64,000 bases of DNA from JANNAT01 sp031384605 (GCA_031384605.1 JANNAT010000149.1:62001-126000); one strand, 5' to 3'; shown: positions 26,251 through 35,485, numbered from the stretch's first letter. Notes: generated by a model from the letters alone, not told the origin. Program-made: numbers and translations.

Positions 26251-26883
26251 ATGACAGTTCTGCTGACCTTTGGCGACAGCAACACCCATGGCACGCCGCC
26301 GATTGAACAGATGGGGGTTTATGACCGGTTTGATGCGGCAACGCGGTGGCCCGCCCGCGCTGCGGCCGCATTGGGTTGGGAGTTGGCCGAAGAAGGGTTG
26401 CCGGGGCGCACCGCGCAGTTTGATGATCCGATCATGGGCAGCCATATGAACGGGCAAGTGGGGTTAAAGATCGCGTTGTGCAGTCATGGGCCGATTGATC
26501 TGTTGACGATCATGCTGGGCACCAATGACGTAAAGGCGCGGTTTTGTGCGACGCCTGAGATGATAACGGGCGGGATCGCCTCATTGCTGGACATCGCGCA
26601 AGGGGCTGAGATGCAAACGCGGCATGGCGGGTTTCAGATCTTGCTGATCTGCCCGCCGCCGGTGGTGGAAGTGGGACCGATCCGGGCAGAGTTTTATGGC
26701 GGCGCGGTCAAATCGCAGGGCCTGCCCGCGCAGTATGCCGCCTTGGCGCAGGCGCGTGGGGTTGGATTTATGGATGCGGGTCAGGTGATTAAGGTCAGTT
26801 TGATCGACGGGGTGCATTATGATGCGGCGACGCATGGCGTTTTGGCAGGGGCCGTGGTTACGGCTTTGCGGGGCATGGTGTGA
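26251..26883 (+). CDS. SGNH/GDSL-type hydrolase
   Basis: A 210-residue esterase/lipase-like hydrolase. Block I is TFGDSNTHGT with nucleophile Ser10, block III has MLGTNDVKARF, and block V carries the catalytic Asp/His in DGVHYDAATH. Members of this cytoplasmic SGNH group include arylesterases and carbohydrate esterases; the substrate is not predictable. AAGGAGATTTCGC gives a strong start. It is divergent from cnoX. Confidence 0.88.
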   Translation: MTVLLTFGDSNTHGTPPIEQMGVYDRFDAATRWPARAAAALGWELAEEGLPGRTAQFDDPIMGSHMNGQVGLKIALCSHGPIDLLTIMLGTNDVKARFCATPEMITGGIASLLDIAQGAEMQTRHGGFQILLICPPPVVEVGPIRAEFYGGAVKSQGLPAQYAALAQARGVGFMDAGQVIKVSLIDGVHYDAATHGVLAGAVVTALRGMV

Positions 26884-26900
26884 TGTCTGGGCAGCAAGAG

Positions 26901-26941
26901 GGGGGTTTCACACCCCCGTCTGATTGGCTTGGGCCAATCAG
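26901..26941 (+). terminator. Double hairpin after the GDSL hydrolase gene
   Basis: Two hairpins follow the stop: GGGGG (26901-26905) with CCCCC (26913-26917), and an 8-bp stem CTGATTGG (26920-26927) with CCAATCAG (26934-26941). A GATATTTTT run follows at 26953. Together they look like an intrinsic terminator and lie before dispersed repeat copy B. Confidence 0.65.
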
Positions 26942-27016
26942 CCCCCCCGTGGGATATTTTTGAACAGATGAAGCGCAAATTTTAGTTAAATTTTAGAGAG
27001 TTAGGGAAGGTTAGAG

Positions 27017-27099
27017 CATTTCGAGTTTAAGTTGGATCAGAATTCAAACCAAAAGTGTTTGAATTCTTATGCTTAAGATTTCAACGTAAACCCGAAACG
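27017..27099. repeat. Dispersed near-palindromic repeat, copy B
   Basis: An 83-bp element matching the reverse complement of copy A (4770-4853). Its inverted ends are CATTTCGAGTTT (27017-27028) and AAACCCGAAACG (27088-27099), with two mismatches. It lies between convergent genes, and the adjoining GCTTTA supplies the TAA stop of the minus-strand glycosyltransferase at the same offset as in copy A. Confidence 0.85.
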
Positions 27100-27101
27100 C
27101 T

Positions 27102-27878
27102 TTAAACCGTTAGATCCGACCAGCCGCATAAGTCGGCCAATCGTTGCGGTGGGTGATCTGTGCCTACGGCCATGTTGGCGCGGAACGCGGCAGAGGTGTG
27201 ATCACGCCAGCGGTTGCGATAAAGATGCAGGCCGGACCCACTGATCTTGATGATGGGCGTGCGCAATGGCAGATCGGCGCGCCATTTGCGCTGCATAAAG
27301 CGGTAACATTCAACGAAATCGGATTGCAGCGCTTCGTGGTAGCGATCGTTGTGGATGGTGGGCAGGGCCCCCGCATAGGCGCGCAATCCCCGTGAGCGCG
27401 CCGTTTGCACGATGTCGGTGCCATACATATGCCAGCCGGGCGCGGTTTCGTCAAAGCGCAGACCTGAGGCGCGGCGCATGACGATCAGCAATTCATCGAA
27501 GGATTGCACTTGGGTCGGCTGCATCGGCACGCGACCGACAATCTGGCCAATGGACGATGACCAGACCGGGCCGATGTGGGCAGCATCAAGGTCCACACCG
27601 AAAGCACCGAACAGCGCCCAGTTCGGATCAGCGGCTGCCACTTCGGCCAGCCGTGCCGCCAGCACGGTTTGCCAGCCGTGTGGCAGATAGACGTCGTGAT
27701 GGGCAAAGACCACGATATCGGACGTGGTCGCATCCAGCGCGCGGTTATAGGCGATGGCAGCCGTTGGGGCGTTGCGTTCCAGATGCAGGGGGGTGCCGGC
27801 CGCGAACATCGGCGATTGCGCCAGATTTGCGTTCAGGATGATATCGGAATTGCTGGCGCAGGCGACGGTCAGGGTCAT
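27102..27878 (-). CDS. GT2-like glycosyltransferase
   Basis: A 258-residue putative glycosyltransferase. An AIAYNRALD segment is followed by IVVFAHHDVYLPHGW, where HHDVY occupies the metal-binding DxD position of GT-A enzymes, and by GWHMYGTDIVQTAR later on. It lacks the usual long C-terminal region. The start overlaps the stop of the GT4 gene upstream (27875-27878), so both act in one pathway, probably the surface polysaccharide built by the following cluster. Sugar and acceptor are unknown. Confidence 0.78.
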   Translation of the reverse strand: MTLTVACASNSDIILNANLAQSPMFAAGTPLHLERNAPTAAIAYNRALDATTSDIVVFAHHDVYLPHGWQTVLAARLAEVAAADPNWALFGAFGVDLDAAHIGPVWSSSIGQIVGRVPMQPTQVQSFDELLIVMRRASGLRFDETAPGWHMYGTDIVQTARSRGLRAYAGALPTIHNDRYHEALQSDFVECYRFMQRKWRADLPLRTPIIKISGSGLHLYRNRWRDHTSAAFRANMAVGTDHPPQRLADLCGWSDLTV

Positions 27879-29131
27879 TTTTCACTCGTGTATTGGGTGA
27901 ACAGGGTCAGAAGTTTGGCGGCCTGCACGTTGATATCGTGGCGCGCCAGCACGCGGGCGCGGGCGGCGGCGCCCATTTCGGTAAGGGTTGCGTTTGGCGT
28001 TTGGGCCAGCGTTACGATTGCTGCGGCCAAGGCGGTGGCATCACCTGCGGGCACCAGCCAGCCTGTATCGGGTGTCACCAGTTCGGGCAGGCCTGCAATG
28101 GCGGTGGCGATGATGGGGCGGGCGGCGGCCATCGCCTCCATCACCACCACCGGCAGGCCTTCGGCGAAGGAGGGCAGGATCAGCGCGGTTGCGCGGGCAA
28201 GGGCCGCGCGGACGCCGGATTCGGATTGCCAGCCTGCAAGGGTGATGTGGGCGGCAAGGCTGTGGTGCTGGATTGCGGCTTCGATTTCGCCGCGCAATTC
28301 GCCGTCACCGACCAGTGTCAGGTGCAGGGCTGGCACGGATTTGGTGGTGATGGCCACAGCGTCAATCAGCAGGGGGAATCCCTTTTGGCCGGCCATCCGG
28401 CCAATGGCCACCAAGTGCGGGCCTTCGGTTGGCAAGGCCTTGGGTTCGCCAAATTGGTCGGGTTCAATACCGCAATGCACGACGTGCAGCTTTGCCCAGT
28501 TGGCGGGCGGCGTCCAGCGTGACAATTGGCTGCGCCCAAAGCTGGAGATGGCCACGGCAAAGGCGGCGTTGGCGATTTTGAGATCAAGCGACAGGGCTAC
28601 AGGCGCGTCAAATTCTTCGGGGCCGTGGGTGGTGAAACTGTAGGTCGGCCCCCCCAAAGCATGAGTCAACATTGCCACAGTGGTCGAATTCGTGCCAAAA
28701 TGCGCGTGAAAATGGGTGATGCCTTGGTGCGTGCTGATCGCGGTCAAATAGGCCGCCTCGAGCAGATAAATCATGTGGCGCAACCGCCCTCCGGTGCCGG
28801 CAACACCGCCCGAAGCCCGTTTGCCGCAGGCCATGGCCAAACGCGCCGCCCGCACCGATTGGCGGGGGTGCCGGATCATCCATCCAGCCGCCTGCGCCAG
28901 AATCGGGGCAAGGCCTGCCGTCAGCACATGATGGGTTTTATCATCTTCGGCCAGATCGGCGGCATCGACCAAGCCGGGACGATCTGATCGCATGGCAAAG
29001 CGATGCACCGGCACGCCCAGCCGTTCCAGCGCCAAAATCTCACGCCGGATGAAACTGTGCGACGCTCGCGGGTAGGTGTTGACAAGATAGCCAAGTTTCA
29101 CTGCGGCACCGATTATGAACTGCACCGACAT
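27875..29131 (-). CDS. Glycosyltransferase family 4
   Basis: A 418-residue GT-B glycosyltransferase of the GT4 group, acting at the inner-membrane cytoplasmic face. The N-terminal KLGYLVNTYPRASHSFIRREI and HFHAHFG precede the C-terminal nucleotide-sugar domain with GRMAGQKGFPLLIDAV, LVGDGELR, and the conserved ex7e-type stretch PSFAEGLPVVVMEAMA. The ATG at 29131 is used, but a GTG 33 nt downstream (start of VKLGYL) matches the usual N terminus. It is the first gene of a two-gene minus-strand operon, divergent from the flippase gene. Confidence 0.9.
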   Translation of the reverse strand: MSVQFIIGAAVKLGYLVNTYPRASHSFIRREILALERLGVPVHRFAMRSDRPGLVDAADLAEDDKTHHVLTAGLAPILAQAAGWMIRHPRQSVRAARLAMACGKRASGGVAGTGGRLRHMIYLLEAAYLTAISTHQGITHFHAHFGTNSTTVAMLTHALGGPTYSFTTHGPEEFDAPVALSLDLKIANAAFAVAISSFGRSQLSRWTPPANWAKLHVVHCGIEPDQFGEPKALPTEGPHLVAIGRMAGQKGFPLLIDAVAITTKSVPALHLTLVGDGELRGEIEAAIQHHSLAAHITLAGWQSESGVRAALARATALILPSFAEGLPVVVMEAMAAARPIIATAIAGLPELVTPDTGWLVPAGDATALAAAIVTLAQTPNATLTEMGAAARARVLARHDINVQAAKLLTLFTQYTSEK

Positions 29132-29245
29132 CTAACCACAGCTTGGGGCAAGAGTAAGCCCGAAGCAGGGCAATCGGCGTGCAAAGCCACCGCTGGCCAG
29201 ATTGACGCCTCAATCGGCTTTGCCTAGGGTCCGCGCAACCAGAGT

Positions 29246-29285
29246 GTGTTGCGTTTGATCGGGTTCAACCGATAAAACGCAACAC
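29246..29285. repeat. Long palindromic hairpin upstream of the flippase gene
   Basis: GTGTTGCGTTT (29246-29256) pairs perfectly with AAACGCAACAC (29275-29285), and the interior ATCGG/CCGAT extends the stem. It lies in the divergent gap between the GT4 and flippase genes. It may be a dispersed repeat, a terminator or an operator. Confidence 0.7.
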
Positions 29286-29311
29286 GCAATATCAGAAGCG
29301 GTTCTTGTCTT

Positions 29312-29348
29312 GGATTTCTTTCAATCTGAGTCAGATTGAAGGAAATCC
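29312..29348. promoter_or_regulatory. Near-perfect 18-bp inverted repeat just before the flippase start
   Basis: GGATTTCTTTCAATCTGA (29312-29329) is followed, after one base, by a right arm that is its reverse complement except for one mismatch (29331-29348). It ends 18 nt before the flippase ATG. In RNA it would fold into a long hairpin next to the ribosome site, so it could affect translation or be an operator. Confidence 0.6.
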
Positions 29349-29366
29349 GCTCTAAAAGGGGCGCAA

Positions 29367-30725
29367 ATGCCAGATCCTGCACCACAAGCTGCGCACACGG
29401 CCGGGCTGTTTGCCCGTGCCATGCGGGGATCTGCATTCACCGCCGGGTCTTATGCCATCGCCCAAGTCATGCGGTTGGGATCAAACCTTATTCTGACGCG
29501 CCTGCTGTTTCCCGAGGCGTTCGGCCTGATGGCTTTGGTGTCGGTGGTTTTGGTGGGGCTGGCGATGTTTTCCGATATGGGGGTGGGCCCGGCGATCAGC
29601 CAACATCCGCGCGGCGATGAGCGGGCATTTCTGGATACGGCCTTCAGCATTAACGTCGCACGCGGCGTGCTGTTATGGGGGCTGACCTGTGCTTTGGCCT
29701 ATCCGATGGCTGCCATCTACAACGCGCCCGATCTGATGCAATTGTTGCCCGCAGCCGGGATAACCTTGTTGATTTCCGGGTTTAACCCCACGCGGATTGA
29801 TACCGCCAACCGGCATCTGTTGTTGGGCCGGGTAACACTGTTGGACCTGATCGCGCAAATCATCGGGATTGGGTGCATGGTGGCACTGGCCTTTGCGTTG
29901 CAGTCGGTTTGGGCGCTGGTTATCGGGGCAATCACCGGATCGGCGGCTAAACTGCTGATCATGTCAAAATGGCTGCCGGGGCCCGCAAACAGCTTTCGTT
30001 GGGACCAAGCGGCGGGGCGGGATCTGGTCCATTTTGGCAAGTGGATATTTCTGTCAACGGCGTGCGGGTTTTTGCTGGCACAAGGCGATAAGGCGATTTT
30101 TGGGGCTTATCTAAGCCTGACAGAGCTTGGCGTGTACAACATCGGCTACTTTCTGGCGTCGTTCCCGGTGCTGTTGGCGGGGGCGGTGGTGGGGCGGATC
30201 ATGATCCCTTTATACCGCGATCATCCCCCGGCGGGATCGGCGGCGAATTTCAACAAAATGCGGCGGTTGCGGTTTGGCGTGACGGGGGGCACGTTGCTGT
30301 TGCTGGCGGTGCTGGCGTTGACGGGACCTGCACTGGTGGGGGTGATGTATGATGCGCGTTATGCGGGGGCCGGGGCAATCGTGGTGGCGATTGCCTGTGT
30401 GCAGATGCCCGGAGTGATCGGGATGACCTATGATCAATCGGCGCTGGCGGCGGGGGATAGCCGGACGTATTTCTGGCTGATCGCGCTGAAGGCTTTGGTG
30501 CAGACGGTGGCCTTTGTGATCGGGGTAACCATGGGCGGTTTGATGGGGGCCCTGATGGCCCAAGCGGGTGCCATTACTTTGCTGCACCCCGCAATTGTGC
30601 TGCTGGCGCGCAAGCATCGCGCGTGGGATCCGTTGCATGATGCCGTGTTTTTTGGGTTAGCCGCAGGGTTGGCGGGTCTTGTGTTGTGGTCACAGGGATG
30701 GATTTTTGCAGGGATCGCGCCATGA
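29367..30725 (+). CDS. Wzx-type polysaccharide flippase (MOP superfamily)
   Basis: A 452-residue inner-membrane protein with about 12-14 hydrophobic segments. The N-terminal GSAFTAGSYAIAQVMRLGSNLILTRLL is typical of PST/Wzx flippases. Such proteins move undecaprenyl-linked oligosaccharides across the inner membrane for Wzy-type polymerisation. AAGGGGCGCAA gives the start. It heads the rfbCBDA run on the same strand (66 bp to rfbC), linking it to a rhamnose-containing glycan. Confidence 0.9.
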   Translation: MPDPAPQAAHTAGLFARAMRGSAFTAGSYAIAQVMRLGSNLILTRLLFPEAFGLMALVSVVLVGLAMFSDMGVGPAISQHPRGDERAFLDTAFSINVARGVLLWGLTCALAYPMAAIYNAPDLMQLLPAAGITLLISGFNPTRIDTANRHLLLGRVTLLDLIAQIIGIGCMVALAFALQSVWALVIGAITGSAAKLLIMSKWLPGPANSFRWDQAAGRDLVHFGKWIFLSTACGFLLAQGDKAIFGAYLSLTELGVYNIGYFLASFPVLLAGAVVGRIMIPLYRDHPPAGSAANFNKMRRLRFGVTGGTLLLLAVLALTGPALVGVMYDARYAGAGAIVVAIACVQMPGVIGMTYDQSALAAGDSRTYFWLIALKALVQTVAFVIGVTMGGLMGALMAQAGAITLLHPAIVLLARKHRAWDPLHDAVFFGLAAGLAGLVLWSQGWIFAGIAP

Positions 30726-30791
30726 TTGCGTCTGGGGTTTGTCCGATTTCTGAGATAGCAGGCAGGTGTGAATTTTTGTGGACGATACGCA

Positions 30792-31358
30792 ATGAACATT
30801 GAAAAAACGGCCCTTGCAGATGTGTTGGTGATAACCCCCGCCCGGTTTGGCGATGATCGGGGGTGGTTTTCTGAGACATGGAACGCGCATCGGGCGGCAC
30901 AGGCCGGGCTGGACGTGGTGTTTGTGCAAGACAATCATTCAATGTCGGGCGCGGCTGGCACGTTGCGGGGGCTGCATTATCAGTCGCCGCCGCATGCGCA
31001 GGATAAATTGGTGCGATGCACGCGCGGGGCGATTTTCGATGTGGCGGTGGATGTGCGGGTGGGATCGCCCAGCTATGGCGGCTGGGTTGGCGTGGAGTTA
31101 AGCGCGCAGAATGCCAAACAGTTGTTTGTGCCGAAAGGGTTTTTGCACGGGTTTGTGACGCGCGTGGCAGAGACCGAAGTGCAGTATAAATGCAGCGATG
31201 TCTATGCGCCCGATTGTGATGGCGGCATTCGCTGGGATGATCCCGATATTGGCATTGACTGGGGGCTTTCGGGCGCGCCGGTGTTGTCGGCCAAAGATGC
31301 CGTTGCCCCTTTGTTGCGCGATTTTGCGTCGCCGTTTGTGTGGCAGTGTGCGGCATGA
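30792..31358 (+). CDS. rfbC: dTDP-4-dehydrorhamnose 3,5-epimerase
   Basis: A 188-residue cupin enzyme, third step of dTDP-L-rhamnose synthesis. RFGDDRGWFSETWN, DNHSMSGAAGTLRGLHYQ (catalytic His in LHYQ) and FVPKGFLHGFVT are the family landmarks. The ATG at 30792 gives the normal N terminus; the open frame continues to 30768. The stop overlaps rfbB by ATGA. All four rhamnose genes are present in the order C-B-D-A. Confidence 0.96.
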   Translation: MNIEKTALADVLVITPARFGDDRGWFSETWNAHRAAQAGLDVVFVQDNHSMSGAAGTLRGLHYQSPPHAQDKLVRCTRGAIFDVAVDVRVGSPSYGGWVGVELSAQNAKQLFVPKGFLHGFVTRVAETEVQYKCSDVYAPDCDGGIRWDDPDIGIDWGLSGAPVLSAKDAVAPLLRDFASPFVWQCAA

Positions 31359-32395
31359 AAATTCTGGTGACAGGCGGGTTGGGGTTTATCGGGTCCGCCG
31401 TGGTGCGGTTGGCGGTGGCGCGTGGGCATGAGGTAGTGAACCTTGATGCGATGACCTATGCCGCCTGTCCTGAAAACGTGGCGATCGTGGCAGGGTCGAA
31501 CCTGTATTCGTTTGAAAAGGCCGATATCCGCGACCCTGCCGCGCTGCACCGGGTGTTTGCTGATCATCGCCCCGATGCGGTGATGCATCTCGCGGCGGAA
31601 AGCCATGTTGATCGGTCCATCGACGGGCCAGCCGATTTTATCGACACCAATATCACCGGCACCTTCAATATGTTGGAGGCTGCGCGCAGCTATTGGGTGC
31701 GGATGGGCAAACCTGAGGGTTTCCGGTTTCATCATATCTCCACCGACGAAGTGTTTGGCAGTCTGGGCGAGGTCGGGCAGTTCACCGAAGACACGCCTTA
31801 CGCGCCAAACTCGCCCTATTCGGCATCGAAAGCCGCCAGCGATCATCTGGTGCGGGCTTGGGCGGAAACCTATGGCTTGCCGGTGGTGATGACGAATTGT
31901 TCGAACAATTACGGACCCTACCATTTCCCGGAAAAGCTGATCCCGGTGGTGATATTGAACGCTTTGGCGGGGCGGCCTATTCCGGTTTATGGCGCGGGCG
32001 TGAACGTGCGCGACTGGCTTTATGTCGAAGACCACGCCGATGCGCTGTTGTTGGTGGTGCAAAAGGGCGCGGTGGGGCGCAGTTACAATATCGGTGGCGA
32101 GAATGAGGCGCGCAATATTGATATCGTTCATAAAATTTGTGCGATTTTGGATGAACTGGTGCCCGGCGGCGCGCCACATGATCGGCTGATCAGCTATGTG
32201 ACAGACCGGCCCGGCCATGATCTGCGCTATGCGATTGATCCGTCGCGGATACGGGACGAGTTGGGCTGGCGGCCATCGGTGACGTTGGATCAGGGGCTGC
32301 GGTTGACGGTGGAATGGTATCTGGCGAATGCCGATTGGTGGCAGCCATTGCAGGCCCGCGCGGGTGTGGGTGTGCGGCTGGGTGCCCGCTCATGA
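31355..32395 (+). CDS. rfbB: dTDP-glucose 4,6-dehydratase
   Basis: A 346-residue extended SDR that converts dTDP-glucose to dTDP-4-keto-6-deoxyglucose using bound NAD. The N-terminal GGLGFIGS is the NAD loop; HLAAESHVDRSID, STDEVFGSLG and the YSASKAA catalytic Tyr/Lys follow, then NCSNNYGPYHFPEKLIP. Length is standard. It overlaps rfbC upstream and rfbD downstream by 4 bp each. The open frame starting at 31340 is rejected because the rfbC stop would overlap unusually. Confidence 0.97.
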   Translation: MKILVTGGLGFIGSAVVRLAVARGHEVVNLDAMTYAACPENVAIVAGSNLYSFEKADIRDPAALHRVFADHRPDAVMHLAAESHVDRSIDGPADFIDTNITGTFNMLEAARSYWVRMGKPEGFRFHHISTDEVFGSLGEVGQFTEDTPYAPNSPYSASKAASDHLVRAWAETYGLPVVMTNCSNNYGPYHFPEKLIPVVILNALAGRPIPVYGAGVNVRDWLYVEDHADALLLVVQKGAVGRSYNIGGENEARNIDIVHKICAILDELVPGGAPHDRLISYVTDRPGHDLRYAIDPSRIRDELGWRPSVTLDQGLRLTVEWYLANADWWQPLQARAGVGVRLGARS

Positions 32396-33246
32396 AGCTG
32401 TTGGTGTTCGGCCAAACCGGCCAAGTGGCGCGGGAACTGGCGCGGCGGCTGCCGGATGGGGTTCGGGCGGTGTTTTTATCGCGCGACCGCGCAGATTTGT
32501 CCGATCCCAGCGCCTGCGCTGCGGCGATTATGGCGGCGGACGCCGATGCGGTTCTCAATGCGGCGGCCTGGACGGCAGTGGATAAGGCAGAGGCCGAAGA
32601 GGCGGCGGCGACCGTAGTGAACGGTAACGCCCCGGCAGCCATGGCGCGGGCCAGTGCGGCGCGGGGTTTGCCGTTTGTGCATATTTCAAGCGACTATGTG
32701 TTTGATGGCGCGGGGGATCAGCCGTTTGGCGAAGATCATCCAACCGGGCCGCTCGGGGCCTATGGGCGATCAAAACTGGCGGGCGAAGTGGGTGTGCGGG
32801 CAGCGGCGGGCAGGCATGTGATCTTACGCACGTCATGGGTATTTTCGGCGCATGGGACGAATTTTCTGAAAACAATGCTGCGGCTGGGGCGGGAGCGTGA
32901 CAGCCTGAATGTGGTCGCCGATCAGGTTGGCGGACCAACGCCAGCGGCTGCGATAGCGGACGCGGTTTTTGTGGTAGCAACGGCGTTGGTTAACGGGGCT
33001 GCGGGCGGCACCTATCATTTTTCGGGCGCGCCGGATGTGTCCTGGGCAGGGTTCGCGCGCGAAATTATGCAGCGGGCAGGGCTGGGGTGTCAGGTGAACG
33101 AAATTCCCGCCGCAGCCTATCCGACGCCTGCCAAACGCCCGCTGAATTCGCGGCTGAACTGCGATGGTTTTTTGCAGGATTTCGGGGTGGCGCGACCCGA
33201 TTGGCGCGCAGGATTAGATGACATCTTACAGGAGCTTTCGGCATGA
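32392..33246 (+). CDS. rfbD: dTDP-4-dehydrorhamnose reductase
   Basis: A 284-residue SDR that makes the final reduction to dTDP-L-rhamnose. Visible are the N-terminal VFGQTGQVAREL, SSDYVFDGAGDQPFGE, the catalytic YGRSKLAGE and PLNSRLNC near the C terminus. ATGA overlaps with rfbB and rfbA fix both ends. Codon use matches the neighbours. Confidence 0.96.
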   Translation: MKLLVFGQTGQVARELARRLPDGVRAVFLSRDRADLSDPSACAAAIMAADADAVLNAAAWTAVDKAEAEEAAATVVNGNAPAAMARASAARGLPFVHISSDYVFDGAGDQPFGEDHPTGPLGAYGRSKLAGEVGVRAAAGRHVILRTSWVFSAHGTNFLKTMLRLGRERDSLNVVADQVGGPTPAAAIADAVFVVATALVNGAAGGTYHFSGAPDVSWAGFAREIMQRAGLGCQVNEIPAAAYPTPAKRPLNSRLNCDGFLQDFGVARPDWRAGLDDILQELSA

Positions 33247-34115
33247 ACCGCAAAGGCATCATTTTGGCGGGGGGGTCTGGCACCCGGCTGTGGCCGATCA
33301 CCATGGGCGTGTCCAAACAACTGCTGCCGATCTATGACAAGCCGATGATCTATTATCCGCTGTCGGTTCTGATGCTGGGCGGCATCCGTGACATTGCGAT
33401 CATCACCACGCCCGAGGATCAAAGCCAGTTCATCCGGCTGTTGGGTGATGGCAGCCAATGGGGGTTACAGCTGAGCTATATCATCCAGCCCAGCCCGGAC
33501 GGTTTGGCGCAAGCCTATTTACTGGCGCGGGATTTTCTGGCGGGTGCGCCAAGTGTTCTGGTCTTGGGCGATAATATTTTCTTTGGCCATGGCCTACCGG
33601 AAATGCTGGCGGCGGCTGCGGCAAAACCGCAGGGCGGCACGGTGTTTGGCTATCGCGTGTCAGACCCGGAACGTTACGGCGTGGTCGATTTCGATGCCGA
33701 TGGCAATGTGCGCCAGATCATTGAAAAGCCTGCCAAACCGCCATCGAATTTTGCCATCACCGGGCTTTACTATCTGGACGGGCGCGCGCCTGATTTGGCG
33801 GCGCTGGTAAAACCATCGGTGCGTGGTGAGTTGGAAATTGCCGATCTGCTGGAAATTTACCGCGCCGAAGGCAGCCTGAACGTGGAACGCATGGGGCGCG
33901 GTTTTGCCTGGCTGGATACTGGCACGCATGGCAGTTTGCTGGACGCCGGGAACTTTGTGCGCACGTTGCAGGCGCGGCAAGGTTTGCAAGTGGGGTGCCC
34001 AGACGAGATTGCCTATCACAGCGGTTGGATTGATCGCGCGGCCCTGATCGCGCGGGCCGAGATTTTCCGCAAAAATGACTATGGCCGCTATTTGCTTGGT
34101 ATCTCTGCCGAGTAG
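33243..34115 (+). CDS. rfbA: Glucose-1-phosphate thymidylyltransferase
   Basis: A 290-residue nucleotidyltransferase that starts the rhamnose pathway by forming dTDP-glucose. The signature GGSGTRLWPITMGVSKQLLP is complete, followed by YDKPMIYYPLSVLML, LGDNIFFG and the GFAWLDTGTH substrate segment. It ends 11 bp before the convergent wzz-like gene, so the rfb transcript probably terminates inside or around that gene. Confidence 0.97.
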   Translation: MNRKGIILAGGSGTRLWPITMGVSKQLLPIYDKPMIYYPLSVLMLGGIRDIAIITTPEDQSQFIRLLGDGSQWGLQLSYIIQPSPDGLAQAYLLARDFLAGAPSVLVLGDNIFFGHGLPEMLAAAAAKPQGGTVFGYRVSDPERYGVVDFDADGNVRQIIEKPAKPPSNFAITGLYYLDGRAPDLAALVKPSVRGELEIADLLEIYRAEGSLNVERMGRGFAWLDTGTHGSLLDAGNFVRTLQARQGLQVGCPDEIAYHSGWIDRAALIARAEIFRKNDYGRYLLGISAE

Positions 34116-34126
34116 AACCTGCCGGA

Positions 34127-35476
34127 TCAGCCGATCATTGACGCGGTGGCAATCAGCAACAATGTGGTAACACCTGCAATCACCACAAACCGGGGCAGGC
34201 CAAAAATTGGCCGTGCCGGATCGTCGATTAAGCGCAGGGCAGCGTTACCGAACACGCCTTTGGGCCCGCGCATTTCGGGGATGCAGACAACCGGCTGCAG
34301 ATCAAGCTGACGCTGCATCTGGGCTGCGGTGCGCACAACCGGTTTTGCCAGATCTAGCAGGAATGCCAAAAGCAATGCGCCAAACAGACTGACCACCGAG
34401 CCCGCGATTGCAATCTTTTTGCCGCCGTTTCCAAGCGGGTATTCGGGGGTAATTGCCCGTTCCAGCAGGGTAAAACGTTCGGCTTGCTGGCGTTCGGCCA
34501 GCCGTTGCGTGGTCTGCGATTCCGCCATGCGCTGGGTGACGACGTCATACTGTTCCTGCAATTGGGTCAGCCTGCGATCATAGCTGTTTAGCACCCGTTC
34601 CACTTCTGGTGTGGCTGCAAGGGCAGCTTGAAGGGCATTGCGCCGCGCCGTAATTGCGGCGATCTGTGCATCCAATACGTCGGTATTGGCGGCAATCTCT
34701 TCCAGCAGGCGGCGATCTGTTTCGCGCAGGGTTTGCTTTTGCTCTATCACGGCGCGCTGACCGGCCAAAGCGACGCGGTTTTGATCCGCCTGCCGCAGAT
34801 CATCATCAAAACCTGCCAGCTCGTCGCGGCGCGATTCGCGCAAGGTGGGCAAGGCATCGGCGTTGGTGTCGCGGTATGCCGCGATTTCAGCCTCTAGCGC
34901 GGTGATATCTTTCCAGATCCGGGCCTCTTCTTCTTTGAAAAACGCGACACTTTGGTTGGCGCGTTCGCGTTGGCCTGCGGCACTTTGATCCAGAATCCCT
35001 TGGGCAAAATCATTCGCCACCCGCGCGGCCAAATCGGCATTGCCAAGTTTTGCGTAGATCAAAATTGCAGAGATGCTGCGCGCCTGACCAAAGGTCTGGC
35101 CCGCTGCACTGTCAACGGCCTGAAAAGTGACTGCCTGGCGCAGAAGAAGAACTTTGTCATCCATCGGAACGCCGGGAAGATCGGCAAACAGGCCATGGCG
35201 ATCAATCATGGCAACCAGATTTTCGCGCGTGGTCAGGCGTTGTTCAATGCTTTGCAAGACTTGCGCGGCACCCCCCGGAAGGGGCACCGCAGCATCGGCG
35301 GCGTCAGCCACGGCCGGGCTTTGAATTTGAATAACGGCCGCCGTTTCAAACACATCTGGGCGTGACTTTGCATAGATCGACGCGGCGATCATGCCCAAAA
35401 TGGTCACGCCAATAATCAGCCAACGGCGGCGCAAAATCAGCCCGATCAACTCTTCAATAGATTGAATCTGTCCCAT
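34127..35476 (-). CDS. Wzz/GumC-like polysaccharide chain-length and co-polymerase protein
   Basis: A 449-residue inner-membrane protein. A first membrane segment near residues 18-36 (RRRWLIIGVTILGMIAASIY) is followed by a long periplasmic coiled-coil part (about residues 150-340, rich in Glu/Gln/Arg). Further membrane segments lie near residues 350-370 and at the C terminus. Unlike many GumC proteins the tyrosine kinase is not fused; it is encoded by the next upstream gene, 9 bp away. It should control polymer length and Wzy activity. Confidence 0.87.
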   Translation of the reverse strand: MGQIQSIEELIGLILRRRWLIIGVTILGMIAASIYAKSRPDVFETAAVIQIQSPAVADAADAAVPLPGGAAQVLQSIEQRLTTRENLVAMIDRHGLFADLPGVPMDDKVLLLRQAVTFQAVDSAAGQTFGQARSISAILIYAKLGNADLAARVANDFAQGILDQSAAGQRERANQSVAFFKEEEARIWKDITALEAEIAAYRDTNADALPTLRESRRDELAGFDDDLRQADQNRVALAGQRAVIEQKQTLRETDRRLLEEIAANTDVLDAQIAAITARRNALQAALAATPEVERVLNSYDRRLTQLQEQYDVVTQRMAESQTTQRLAERQQAERFTLLERAITPEYPLGNGGKKIAIAGSVVSLFGALLLAFLLDLAKPVVRTAAQMQRQLDLQPVVCIPEMRGPKGVFGNAALRLIDDPARPIFGLPRFVVIAGVTTLLLIATASMIG

Positions 35477-35485
35477 GCGCGCAGC

